Of a DNA stretch of 64,000 nucleotides, positions 1-11,327 are shown one piece after another. Position numbers and translations under genes: made by a program. The stretch spans positions 23,006,157 through 23,070,156 of the forward strand of contig CM060192.1 in NCBI GenBank assembly GCA_030549335.1, given 5' to 3'. The stretch comes from Pontederia crassipes. Lineage: Eukaryota > Streptophyta > Magnoliopsida > Commelinales > Pontederiaceae. Under the pieces are notes generated by a model. The model saw nothing but the letters and a program-made list of their open reading frames with translations, searched no databases and was not told the DNA's origin. Positions within the stretch are counted from its first letter, which is position 1. Each line of letters opens with the position of its first letter.

Positions 1-2
1 GG

Positions 3-1434
3 GATAAAAGAGGGACAGAAAACTTGGTTGGTGACCACTTGTTAAGAATTGAATGAATTCAGGATTCTCCATATATCCCTATCAATGATTCCTTCCCTGA
101 TGACTTCCTAATGGCCATATCAGTTGCCCCAACTCCTTGGTATGCTGACATTGTCAATTATTTGGCATGTGGAGTCATTCCTTCTGATTACACTTACCAA
201 CAGAAGAAAAAGTTTTTCCATGACTTGAAGGACTTCTATTGGGATGACCCACTTCTATTCAAAAAGTCCCGTGATGGCATTTTCAGAAGATGTGTATCAG
301 AAGATGAATTCCAATCAATTTTACATGAATGTCACTCATCTCCATATGGTGTACATGGAGCTACTCAAAAGACTACTGGCAAGGTTCTACAATCTGGTTT
401 CTATTGGCCTTTCTTGTTCAAAGATGCTTATTTGTATGTGAAGAGTTGTGATGAACGTCAAAGGGCAGGTTCTATTTCAAGGAGGAATGAAATGCCTCAG
501 AATGGGATCTTGGAGGTTGAAATATTTGATGCTTAGGGCATTGATTACATGGGACCCTTCCCTAGCTCCTTTGGATACAAATTTATATTAGTTGCTGTTG
601 ACTATGTATCCAAATGGATAGAGGAAATTCCAACCATAGCTGCTGATTTCAGAGCTGTTATCAAGCTTTTCAAAGAGATAATCTTCCTAAGATTTAGAAT
701 CCCAAGAGTGGTCATAAGTGATGGAGGGAGCCACTTCATTGAAAAGTATTTTGAGAACCTCCTAAACAAGTATGGAGTTAAGCACAATGTTTCAACAGCA
801 TACCACCCTCAAACAAATGGCCAAGCAAAAATTTCAAATAGGGAAATCAATGCCATATTGGAGAAAACAGTTTCCTTGACTAGGAAGGATTGGAGTTTGA
901 GGCTAAATGAGGCACTTTGGGCATATAGGATAGCCTATAAAACCCCTATAGGCACTTCTCCTTACAAATTGGTTTATGGGAAGACATGTCATCTACCAAT
1001 TGAGTTGAAACATAAGGCCTATTGGGCAGTCAAGGCACTAAACTTTGATATGCATGCATGTGGACAAAAAAAGGCTCCTACAAATTGATGAATTAGATGA
1101 GATTAGGCTCAATGCCTACCATAATTCAGAATTCTACAAGGAAAGGACCAAGTGGTGGCATTATAGCAAGATTCTGAAGAAGGATTTCAAGGTTGGAGAC
1201 CTTGTGTTACAATTTAATTCAAGGCTCAAGTTATTTCCTAGAAAGTTGAAGTCTAGATGGAGTGGACCTTTCAAAGTCCACAAAGTTTATCCTTATGGAG
1301 CTGTGGACCTTCTGAATGATAAGGATGATATATTCAAGGTCAATGGACAGAGGTTGAAGCTATACAACCCCACAGTTCAAAATTCAGCAAAGGAGGTGCT
1401 GAATTCGCAAGATTTGCCAAGTTTGCCTAGCTGA
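3..1434 (+). pseudogene. Broken Ty3/gypsy pol (RNase H end, integrase), Athila/Tat type
   Basis: Remnant of a retrotransposon polyprotein. It opens with the last residues of RNase H (DKRGTENLVGDHLLRIE), then the integrase zinc-binding region (CHSSPYGVH, later SCDERQR), the catalytic core ([27 protein letters not shown] carrying the D, D and E positions) and the C-terminal part (ELDEIRLNAY, then GPFKVHKVYPYGAVDL). The ELDEIR-type region after the core is usual for Athila/Tat elements. Three lesions are visible: an in-frame TGA at 54-56, a TAG at 534-536 where the family has Trp ([12 protein letters not shown]), and a frameshift in the A-run near 1062-1071. The second Cys of the zinc finger CxxC is Arg. 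The element is dead and its 5' part lies outside the window. Confidence 0.9.
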
Positions 1435-4143
1435 ATTCAAGTGGAAAAATGTCCAGCCTAAGACATTAAAGCATGACACTTCTTGGGAGATAATCCAAGC
1501 CATTTTACACTTAATCTTTCTATTTTGCAGGAATAAAGAAGGGAGGAATCAGATCAATCCACAAATTGGCAACTAGGGAATACCCCTACCCTTAATTTTA
1601 ATTTTTCTCACTGAAATCTTATTGATAACTAATAGTATCTTTTCTCTCATGCTGAAATCATCATATCAACATCTGAATTATCATTCCTATCAGTTATCCC
1701 AATCCATCATAGCTAAATTTCAATGCATTTCAGTGAATTTTAATGCATTGTTGAATTGTGCACTCTAAAAATCTGATATTGAATATCCCACTGATATCTC
1801 TTATTTCCTTACAGGATTAGCTACAATTAATGAAGAATGGACCATCCTAAGACCCTGATTGAGATGCAATAACCATTGGAAGGGATCAAATGCACAAATT
1901 CCATCGATTTCATACCCTCCCAACCCTCTCCCTTGCCTTAATTTTCATCACTGTGGACAGTGCTGAGAATAAGTTTGGGGGAGGAAATCTGGTGCTTTTC
2001 TAACCTTTACACTATGTTTTTAATCTATTTTAATGGTCATATCATCATTTACTACCAGGTTATCATTGTTTGAACAAGTTATCACTCGGTTATCATTTTT
2101 TGGGCTCAACGCAATCCTGAATTTATTTTAACTCTAAAATGAGTAGAATACTTTATTATGACAGTTAGTACACTCCAATACCAAGTGGCCAACTTGGCCA
2201 TTAGTCTTCTTGCTTTAATTGACATTATCAATTCAGATGCATTTGAATTAATTTTCAGCTGAATTTTTTTTTGTGGGTAACACTAGCTGACATTCATGGA
2301 TTAATTGGAAAGTAAAAGATGTCTAGAAAGAGGTCAAGGCTCTTGCTGCCATGTTAAATAAGAAATCTTGACTATTTGCATTTAAGGGTCTAAACTATGC
2401 TTGAGTTTGAACCATTGCTCACTTCATGAACAGAATAGAAAAAGAGAAAAATGAAAAAAGGAAAAGTGAAAAGTTGCATTTTGCATTGCATGCATGCACA
2501 AATAAAGATAGTGAAATTTCAAAAAGAAACCTCTCCTAAATAAAGTTAGGATTTTTATCCTGTGACCAGCATGAATAAAAATCAGGTCTTGGTATGTTTA
2601 CTTGCATTTTCATGAATAAAAGTCAGGTGTTAAACCTGTTTAAGCAGTGGAAAAATATGTTCATGAAGATATTGATGTTTCAAACATTTTAATAGAGTTT
2701 ACAATCCTTGAAATCCAAATCAGTTAATGTTAGTACTTCTTTCATGACTTAAATTTGCTTTAACCTTTGTGACTCCTAAGCTAGAATTTGAAATCTGAAT
2801 TCTGAAATATGTTTTTTCGCCCAAATCTAATTTTTGATTTCTGAATTCTGTCAAACCTGTTTCTATCATTGTTGAGCCCTGATTTAATTGATAACAGAGA
2901 GGTTACTTATGGTTTCATTCTTGTTCAGAAATGAATCAAGAGGCAATGGTGTTTCCAAGTTTATAATCCCTGATTTATTGCAAACTTTTGAATGTTGATT
3001 TCTTATTTTTCTTTGCTGATTTCCTGAATCTTTAAATTCTGATTTGCTGTTGTAAACCCTTGATCTCATTAAATCACTGAGAAGTGAATCCTAGGGATAC
3101 TTTGTTGTTCAGAGATGAACCAAAGAGCAATGACAAATCTGAATTCCAATGAGTGATATGTGCTGAATTTCAATGTTTGCTAGGTGCTGATTTATGAATT
3201 TTCTAGTTGTTGAAATCCTGAAATTGTGGAACCTGCCTTGTTATTGTTAAAGCTCTAGTTTCATTAATCACTGAGAGGTAATTTTAAGATTGTCTTGATG
3301 TTCAGAGATGGACCAAGAATGCAATGACATTGCTGAATTCCCATATGAAATGTAGGTGCTTATTTCATTCAATGCCTTGGTAAAAATGTGGATTTCATTT
3401 GAATTTGCATCTGAAAGACTGATTTAAAATCCTCTTGTAGTTTAGAGATAAACCAAGAAGCATTTATATCAATATTGGATTGATTTCATCCTTGTTTAGT
3501 TGATTGAAATATGTCCCTCATTTTCAAAGTGCAAGTTGAAAGTTATCATTTTAGATTTCACTAAATCATTGAAATTCAGCAAGGAACTAAATTTTGAGCC
3601 TAATGTTGACTTGATTTCAGTCAGGACCTCTTCTAAATCAACTTAGCTAATCAATCATATGAGGATATGATAATTATTTCAGGGTTAAACCAGCTGTGAA
3701 AATAGAAATTATACAAGTTGAATTAAAATTGACAATGTATTGATAACTTGTTCCATTCCATCCATAATTAAGTTAGATGAACCCCAACTCCTAGGAGAAC
3801 TTTTCTCATTGATAGTTAAACCCTTTGATCCTCTAGTTTAGCATTTATCATTCAGTTTTGATAACTTTTCAAAAATCCAAAAATAATTATCATTTTAGCC
3901 ATTTAAAGAAATCGGTTTTCACTTTCTTTTAATTTCTTGGAATTTTGACTTTAGTTAAGGCTGATCTAGATTGTTTAGGGAGTCTTAGGCTTCAAATAAC
4001 TGTGAATACGATATTTGGATAGATTACAATTGACCTGTATACTTGCAGTAGAAAGTGAATTAGGGAGTTAAATCAAAAATTAAAAAATCTGAAATTTGAC
4101 CCCAAAATTAGCAAGTTATCACTACACCCCTCAATATCACTGT
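1435..4143 (+). mobile_element. Non-coding 3' region of the Athila/Tat element
   Basis: No credible gene. This AT-rich stretch directly follows the integrase frame and is full of CTGAATT/CTGATTT-type short repeats. Long non-coding or env-remnant 3' regions are usual for Athila/Tat elements. No polypurine tract or LTR of this element was found; the next recognisable sequence, near 4144, belongs to a different element, so the 3' end appears truncated. Confidence 0.55.
2871..3480 (+). repeat. Degenerate tandem array in the Athila/Tat 3' region
   Basis: Four diverged units share a block of the form TTCAGAGATGAACCAAGAG followed by CAATG, at about 2924, 3108, 3301 and 3441. Each of the first three is preceded by a TTTAATTGATAACAGAGAGG-like block. 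Unit spacing is about 184, 193 and 141 bp. Confidence 0.7.
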
Positions 4144-4449
4144 AGTGGCCTACAAGTTGGAGCTCCTGCCTCAGATGCAGCAACATCCCGTCTTCCATGT
4201 CAGCCTGCTCAGCCTAAAGATCTCCGGCATGGGGTTTCATATCACGTCCCGTCGGTCATCCGTCAGCAGTTCACTGATCAAGTTGAAGAAGTACTCATCG
4301 TCCGCATGAAGAATCGGAAGGAGTATCTTATTCGATGGAGCGGAAGACCGAATGCCGACACAAGTTGGGAGACAGCCGAAGACCTGTGGCAGTTCAAGCA
4401 GAAGATTAAAAAATTTCAAGCTACAGTTCTAGGGACGTCACTGAATTGA
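4144..4449 (+). pseudogene. Chromovirus integrase C-terminus and chromodomain (fragment)
   Basis: The 3' end of a Ty3/gypsy chromovirus polyprotein. Near 4146 one frame reads AYKLELLPQMQQHPVFHVSLL, the conserved integrase C-terminal signature. The reading then has to shift to the frame at 4096-4449, which encodes a chromodomain (VEEVLIVRMKNRKEYLIRW, then WSGRPNADTSWE). Chromodomains of this kind direct integration toward heterochromatin. The frameshift and the missing upstream pol make it a dead fragment. It joins Athila/Tat-type sequence abruptly near 4143. Confidence 0.85.
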
Positions 4450-4450
4450 G

Positions 4451-4460
4451 TGGGGGAGAA
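4451..4460 (+). other. Polypurine tract of the chromovirus
   Basis: TGGGGGAGAA lies directly before the TGTCC start of the LTR and two bases after the stop codon of the chromodomain frame, the expected place for the plus-strand primer. Confidence 0.75.
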
Positions 4461-5113
4461 TGTCCAAGGGGCTTTTTCCGGGGCACATTGAGTTATTTTA
4501 CTTTATATATTTTTTCCATTTCAGCCAACTTTTGTACTTAGTTTTATTTTCAAGTGTGATAGTGGCAATTTTGTAATTTCTGCACTCCTGAAAAGTACAC
4601 TCCCTAGCTTGTCCTCCACATCACACTCCTTAGCTTGTCCTTCACATCACACGTCGCAAACCTAGTATCCGAATCTGCGGTATAGTAGGGGAAATCCGCT
4701 AGTGCTCCCCCGAAGTGTTGTAATCATTCATATTTACTCAATAAAGATTTCAAGCTTCCCAAAATCTAGCACCGTGCTTCGAGCGTGGGGTGGAAACCCA
4801 CAAAAGAACGTCCCAAAGCGTCCCAAGAAATCGAGCATTATGCTGAGTACTCATTTGTTCACAAACGCCTCCACCGAAGAAGCGTCCGCTCGGGACCGTG
4901 CGTCCCAAAAGTTATGGCATAAGCAAGCTTTCGCAAAGCGCTCAAAAGAGCTTGCCTAAACGTTGGGCACGTTTAGACATCGCACGAGTCGATTGAGCGA
5001 AAAACGACCCCGTGACACGAGGGCACTACCGCCCTTTTTCTCTCTCGCTTGTGAGGGAGAAAAAACCCCTCTCCCCCTCCTCCTGCGAGCTCGCACGGGA
5101 CGACGCCGGCACA
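4461..5113 (+). mobile_element. 3' LTR of the chromovirus fragment
   Basis: The LTR starts TGTCCAAGGGGC right after the polypurine tract. It contains an AATAAA signal near 4740 and GC-rich sequence toward its end. The right end is uncertain: CA dinucleotides near 5111-5113 are candidates. The 5' LTR is not in the window, so neither boundary nor target duplication can be tested. Confidence 0.6.
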
Positions 5114-6300
5114 TAGCCGACTGGTATATTTTTTTATTTTTTAGTTCATTTTTATAGATTTTTTTATTAATATTATAATATTTTATTATTTTATATTATC
5201 CTACTAAGAATATAACCAGGAAGCTGGATCAATCTAGTGGAAGATGCATGCAAGAAAATAAAGTTTGAGGATAATTTAGTTATAAAGTAAAGTTGGGAAC
5301 CTTTGTGATATTGATTTAAAATTGTGGATGATCTTTGTAATTTTCCTAATGTTAGATTAGAAACTACAATTTTGGTTGCCAGCCCAATATTTGAAAAATA
5401 ACACTGATCATGTAACTCAGGAGCGCCTATGTGCATCGGTCATAAAGTTATTGAATAAAATATGCATTCACTTGTTGTTAAATAATATTTTATATTTCAT
5501 CAAAACATTAAAAATAAATAAAATCTAGAAAAATGACATTGAGATTTAGGAGTACTAAAATGTATGTGATTAGAACCGGTTATTTCAAGGATAAATTAGT
5601 TAAGACTTCATACATTTACCCCTAGGTTTTGGCGACAAACGAGATGAACAGAGCAGAAGGAAGGAAGCGCCATTTACGTGCATCATGCAACGTGCACCCA
5701 TATCTTCTCCTTCTCTAACCCCACTCTCACATGATGGACAGATAAAGGGGGAGATAAAGATTTGGCGTGTTGGCCTTGTCTGGCACACAACTACTACAAG
5801 TCTATAACAAGCTTGCAGAAAGTAACAGCAAAACTAATAATGGTAATAGTTGAAATGATAATGGAAACATCACAAGCAGCTGTCCAGTGTCAGTATGTGG
5901 GAAGAACTTAACTCCCTCTTTTGATCCTCCTACTCACCTGTGTCTTTAAGGTCTTTCTCATAGCATCTGTTCAGAAGGAAAAACCTCTTTATAACCTACT
6001 TTCTCTCAGGTTCGCTGCTGCAGCAGTTCTTCTGTTGCTTGTTACCATTTGACGTGGTCTACACGTCCATTCGTCTTCCCTTCATTGGTCTTCTTTTGGT
6101 TCAAACATCGACGCAGTTGAGGTTGCTTTGCTGTGCGCTTTCAACTTTTCTTTCACCCTTTGCACTCTTTCCTGTAAGTTTGTGCTCCAATTGAGTCCTA
6201 CCCTGTCTTCCGCTCTTCTGTTCCCTACCATTATCAATACATCCGACACCTTAACTAAGTTAACTTTGCAGTTGTGCACTTGCTCCACGGGCCACGGAGT
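5114..6300. other. Upstream flank of the EPFL gene
   Basis: AT-rich up to about 5600, then more balanced sequence with pyrimidine-rich patches (5930-6130). No convincing coding region. Probably holds promoter and any 5' untranslated exon of the EPFL gene. Confidence 0.4.
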
Positions 6301-6306
6301 AACATC

Positions 6307-6314
6307 TATTTATA
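6307..6314 (+). promoter_or_regulatory. Candidate TATA box of the EPFL gene
   Basis: TATTTATA lies 109 bp before the start codon, giving a plausible start of transcription near 6340. A second TTTTATA at 6363 would leave a leader of only about 30 bases and is less likely. Confidence 0.4.
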
Positions 6315-6422
6315 CGCCACATTACATATTACCCCTCGTGCGTGAGAGACTGATCTCCCTGCTTTTATAGAGCAGAGCACTCTAGAGGACGGAAGAATCA
6401 TTCTCCTTTTCAGCTCTTAGAA

Positions 6423-6930
6423 ATGGGAGTTCCACACTGCATTCAGATTCATAAGTCTCTCCGGCTGATTCTCTTCGCTCTGATTTTTTGGAGTTCAATT
6501 CAAGTTAACACTTCAGTCGATGGCAGGCCACTCTTAGACCAGCACACTTCTGCCTCGGTTGCAGGCAGATCACACTACAAGATCCAAGAGATCGCAAAGG
6601 TCGGACAGATACCAGTATTTTGTTTCTTTATTTCTTTTGTTCTTCATCATATATACTCGCATCTCAGTGTCAGCGTTCTGCTTTGATCAGACTAACGTAG
6701 AGAAGAAGTTAATGGTGAGAGCTTTGATAGGTTCAAGGCCACCGAGATGTGAGGCCAGGTGCATTACATGCGGCCATTGCGAACCAGTTCAGGTGCCTGT
6801 GGTTCCAGAGGAGATGGGGGGAATAAGAAAGTTCAAAGTAGCCACGAATGGTGGTGGCGGCGACTTCGCTTCCAACTACAAGCCCATGAAGTGGCAATGC
6901 AAATGCGGAGAGACCATCTTCAATCCTTAG
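6423..6930 (+). CDS. EPFL: EPIDERMAL PATTERNING FACTOR-like secreted peptide (EPFL1/2/3 clade)
   Basis: Two exons: 6423-6599 and 6691-6930, with a 91-bp phase-0 intron (AAG/GTCGG donor, GATCAG/ACT acceptor), giving 138 residues. Residues 1 to about 31 form a signal peptide (LRLILFALIFW core). The C-terminal mature domain starts around IGSRPPRC and has six cysteines at 79, 83, 86, 89, 129 and 131, ending NYKPMKWQCKCG then a terminal NP. This is the EPF/EPFL cystine-knot pattern. EPFL peptides are apoplastic ligands of ERECTA-family receptor kinases; EPF1 and EPF2 restrict stomata, while the EPFL1/2/3 group acts in organ margins, ovule spacing and, in rice, awn growth. The clade call rests on ALIGSRPPRCE and NYKPMxWxCKCG. 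All coding features are intact. The long loop between Cys89 and Cys129 holds a GGGG stretch. Confidence 0.9.
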
Positions 6931-8938
6931 AACACAATGCAGAGAAAGTTCTCTATGTGTATATGAGTATATCCCGTTGTAGATAGATACCTGATCAAAC
7001 GTGTCAGTTCTTTCTATCGTTATGTTGTAACAAAGAAGGCTTGTTTTACAGTTTCTAGTGGCCCTCATGACATGTTGAGAATTTTTGTAGATTTTGCATC
7101 AAAAGTTGCAGTTTTTTTTTTAAAGATTGCTCTTTGATAAATAACATCAGATGAAACTAATAAGGTCTGGTGATCTCTCTTTACGATCCAACTTGCTGTC
7201 CTGCTTTGTGCTGCTATTCACTAGTTGCTGTAAAATAGTGAAAAAGTGTACAGAGCAGTGATGGAGGTGACATCGTTCACCTTGACCTACTGACCTTGTC
7301 GTTGCCTACCATTCCCATCACCATGAAATGTCATGTTGAGGACATGTTCATGCAGAACCCGATCGCGTCATTTGATCTCAAGACTTGAGTGACAAGAAAA
7401 TAATAGCTGGATAGCAAGTCACGCCCTGAAAGAAAATGGGCATCGCTTACGAGTGTCATGGGAAGAATGCAGCGTAAGTGGGAATGTGGATTTGGGGTTT
7501 AACTGCTTCAGTATGTCTGGGTGAGTGGGCGTTGCCTCCTGTGGGAAAAAAACATGTGTGGCCTCTCCATTCACCACCATTCATGTCGACAAGCAAAAGA
7601 ACGAAGGTGTCAATAATGGAAGTTGTGTATTTATTTTTTAGCTGTTCTTTTTCTTTGATAGCATTTGCAACTCGGTAGGTCTGTTTACTGGAGGTCATAC
7701 TTTTTATTACTTGTTAGTAGCCCTCAGCCTTCTGCAGTTCCACAAGTGTGGCTTCATGTTTAGAAGATTCATTCAGGGGGATTGAATCAGCTCGGAAGGT
7801 TTTTTAAGATCCATGTGATCAAAGCTGTTATGTGGACCTTTAAGATCCATGGAAAGATCAGAAGGAAAAATTAGGAGTAACTTGAGACAGGATGTTGAGA
7901 GCATGCATTGAATCGTATCAGTCCAAAAGAAAGTAAATCGTGCAATGTATATCGACTACCACCATAAGGAAAAAGTTGGCACCTGCCTGTCAACATCTTG
8001 GGGCAAAACATCTGACATTCCCTTGTAAGAGGCACTGCCTGAACATGGTATTTCACAAGAACAGCAATAATGAACTGTTATTCAGATTGCAGTACATTAG
8101 TTGGAAATAAAAGCCAGCTTCACGGTCCATGCCTTTAATAATTTAAAGTTTGAGTACTACACAGCTGAATGAAGAGCAAATCTTTTTGCTGGTAAGCTGG
8201 AAATCAATGCCTGGCCCTTATGGAGATAAAAAATTCGATCGTGACAACACCAACCATGAACAATTATTTATATGAACATGTATAAAATGGTCAGCATATA
8301 GTCGATCATGAGTCGACATGATTGCTAATTAATTAGCAGGACAAACCCCGGACATCATACATGATTTATCAATAGGGTCGTGGAAGCTGTGTTTCCTCGC
8401 TCATGAGGTTCTGTTCCATCATAATACAAAAGAAGACAAAAGGCTAAAGGAGATGAAGAGAAGGACCAGATGGCAATGCAACGCAAGTGCATCTTGACCG
8501 CAATTGTGGAAGATAGCTAGCCATCTTTGTCAAAGCATAGATCTTATCATGCTACATATGTACGCTAGTTCCTGGCCACAAGGAAGTCTGAAGAATAAAG
8601 ATGCATCCACCAAGTGTGTTCCTATGCATCTACTCTCAACGCATCTTTGATAGCTAATAATTGGCCAGCACAGCATATTTAACTCAATCATAGTGGATGG
8701 AAGCAGGAGCGTGACGTGCCCAGATGGCTCCACCGAAGCCAAAATGATCCACTCCTTTCAGAGCCCCAAGTAATTGTTTGCTGGCCACACCTCTGTAATT
8801 TGTCATTCTGATTTCACAGCAAAAATAATATTGTTACGATTCAAAAAGAAATTGTGCAGAGAGTTGCTGAGAAGAAGCGAACACCTGCAGGCTGCAGCGC
8901 TCAAAGAGAGACGGAACCGACATTACAGAAAAGTATAC
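6931..8938. other. EPFL downstream region, no gene seen
   Basis: Contains the EPFL 3' untranslated region (roughly to 7100) and then low-information intergenic DNA. Short open frames occur on both strands but show no domain, signal peptide or splice pattern I recognise. Confidence 0.4.
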
Positions 8939-9075
8939 CATAACGCCCGAGATTTAATTGGAAAAAAGAAAAGAAATAAAAGGAAAAAAAAAGGGAGATA
9001 AAACAAATAAAAAAAAGATAAAATCTGAAATCAGATTTTACGAGTTAGTTTCCAACCAAACTCAAATTTCTCCCC

Positions 9076-9083
9076 TATAAATA
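9076..9083 (+). promoter_or_regulatory. TATA box of the 5' LTR
   Basis: TATAAATA in the context CTCCCC/TATGAGG. The same box is preserved in the second LTR at 14618-14625, which supports it as the element promoter. Confidence 0.7.
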
Positions 9084-9490
9084 TGAGGACAAATTAAATA
9101 AATCAGTCTCTTTTATTTTTCCTACAAGTCGGCCCTAATTTTCTCTCCCTCTCGTGCACTTTTTTCGTTCCTTTTTTGTCCCTGATTTGTCGCCGCCAAG
9201 AGGGGACATCGCCGGAGGGAGGAGACGCCGTCGAAGCGTGCTTGAACTGAGAGGTGCGGGCAGAGGAAGAGGAGGAGAAAGAAGAAGACCGCATGATTAG
9301 TTTCTAGACAGAAACTAACAAGGTATGAAACTAAGGTAGATTCTACCTAGAATCATGATTTTAGACTTGAAGCATGTTCTAGACCGTTTCTGATTATTCT
9401 ATGATGTTCTATGATGTTAGATTGTGCCGGCCATCGTCGGAAAAGTCGAACGGAACGCGAACTGCGCGTCTGCGCAGTTGCTGCGTAAGA

Positions 9491-10110
9491 AGAACCCGGC
9501 CGAGTTCACTGGAACCCGGCCCGGGCATGTCCTTCTCCGGACCGAGTTCGTAAGAACTCGGCTTGGATTCGCCATTGCTGCGCTCTTCGAGCTCTGCAAA
9601 TCGGTCGAACCCGGCCCGGGTTGAAGATGACCCGGACCGAGTTCCTTGCACGATGAGCAGTCGGGCAAAACGACGATTCCGAGAAGAAGACGACTTGACC
9701 TGGCCCGGGTGTGACCCGAACCCGGCCCGAGCTATTCTTTATTTTCCCGAGAACAATTTCCGATGAACTCAGCCCGGGTTCTGCCTGACTCGGCCCGAGT
9801 TACGATACCACTTATAATGATTCTATGACATTTAGGTCTATGATTCATGAGCTTAATCCCGATCTAAGTCATAATGATGATTAAGATGTTATGCACATAT
9901 GATTCCTCTCTATGATCCTATCTTGTAGCTCCAATTAAGTTTTATATAACGATGATGATGATGATTAGGACTATTAATCTGTATGATTCGATGATGATTC
10001 GACCCGGCCCGAGTGTAACCCGAACTCGACCCAGGATCTACGTTGATTTTTCTGAAGATGATGACCGATCAACTCGGCCCGAGTTTCTCCCTACTCGTCC
10101 CGAATTTCGA
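9491..10110 (+). repeat. Array of GC-rich palindromes in the LTR (about 11-12 copies)
   Basis: Repeated variants of GAACCCGGCCCGGGTT and AACTCGGCCCGAGTT at irregular 20-100 bp spacing, for example near 9491, 9511, 9608, 9700, 9765, 9787, 10000 and 10074. It begins about 415 bp after the LTR TATA box, so it should lie in the transcribed leader. The palindromes create overlapping open frames on both strands. Confidence 0.8.
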
Positions 10111-11315
10111 CCTGATTAAGCATATGATTATGATTTCGTAATCCTTACTCCATATGATTAATCCTGATCTATATATGATGATGATGATGTCGACCTTATT
10201 CCTTATGTACTCTCCATGATTATGTCATTTATTTTGATTTAAAGCCCTTATCAAAATATGATTTATTTAATTAAAAGATGCAAGATAAAAGACGTAAAAC
10301 ATTAAATGGAGAACTCTTTTTATAATGGACTAGTGACGACCAGTTATGGACTGTCCTCGGACAGTTATGGGCTGACCTCTGTCAGTTATGGGCTGGCTCT
10401 GTCAGTTATGATGATGATGATGGACGGGTTGAGGTAGGCCTCCCCGTGAGTTGAAATATACCCCACTATAAGTCAAAGATGAATAATAAGATGATGAAGA
10501 AGATGAAGCATATTAATAATGAAATCCCTTCATGATGATTAGTGGCTCTTGCTACACCTTTCCATGATCTCTTGATCTATTATTAATATGAACTACAGAA
10601 GATGATTCACTTCATGATTATCTATGCTCATACGATGATTTCTCCTGATTCTTTACATGATGATGATCTCATAATCATGATGATCGGCTTTTGCCTCCTC
10701 TATGATGATTTATCTTGATCTATCATGTTCTTTAATCTTATGAGCTCAAGAAGATGACAATCTATCAACTTCCTATCTATATGCCAAGTTATAGGATCTC
10801 TATTACACATATGATGACGATGATGTTTATTTTCTATATGATGATGATGATGATGTATTTATGATTCTTGTCTAGTATCATGATCCTATGATTATTTCTA
10901 TCTTACTTTCATACTGAGTTGTAAAACTCATAGGGAGGTTTCTCCCCTGCATGTTCTTAAATGCAGGACTATATCTTAATGATGAAGGTGGTCAACGGTG
11001 ACAGATCGAGCTCGTAGGTAGCTGCACATAGTTATTAAGTCCTTTATATGATGGATAGCTTTTTTCTTTCTTTATTTATTTGATGTATTAGCTTTCCTTT
11101 GGACTCTTATGAAGTCAGTTATCAGTCTTCCGCATTTCATGATGTTACTCTCTTTATTCTAAATGGTGATTTTAATTATTCCGCATTTATCGATATTGAG
11201 TTGACCAGTCAAAGTCTTATTTTCGGTCAACATGATGTACACGTAAGGATGACCCGTAGCGTCTTCGAACTGTATTCTGACACGTAGCAGGGTGCGATTT
11301 GGGGGCGTTACAGTT

Positions 11316-11327
11316 AGGTATCAGAGC
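11316..11327 (+). other. Primer binding site (initiator Met-tRNA)
   Basis: AGGTATCAGAGC matches the plant initiator Met-tRNA 3' complement (TGGTATCAGAGC) at 11 of 12 positions. It sits 3 bp inside the 5' LTR. Confidence 0.85.

Larger units (their letters stand above)
8939..11312 (+). repeat. 5' LTR of the Tekay-like element
   Basis: 2374 bp. It has a TATA box at 9076-9083, a purine-rich leader (9200-9300), a palindromic GC-motif array (9491-10110) and ATGATGATG-rich sequence (10150-10900). It ends at GTTACA immediately before the primer binding site. Confidence 0.85.
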
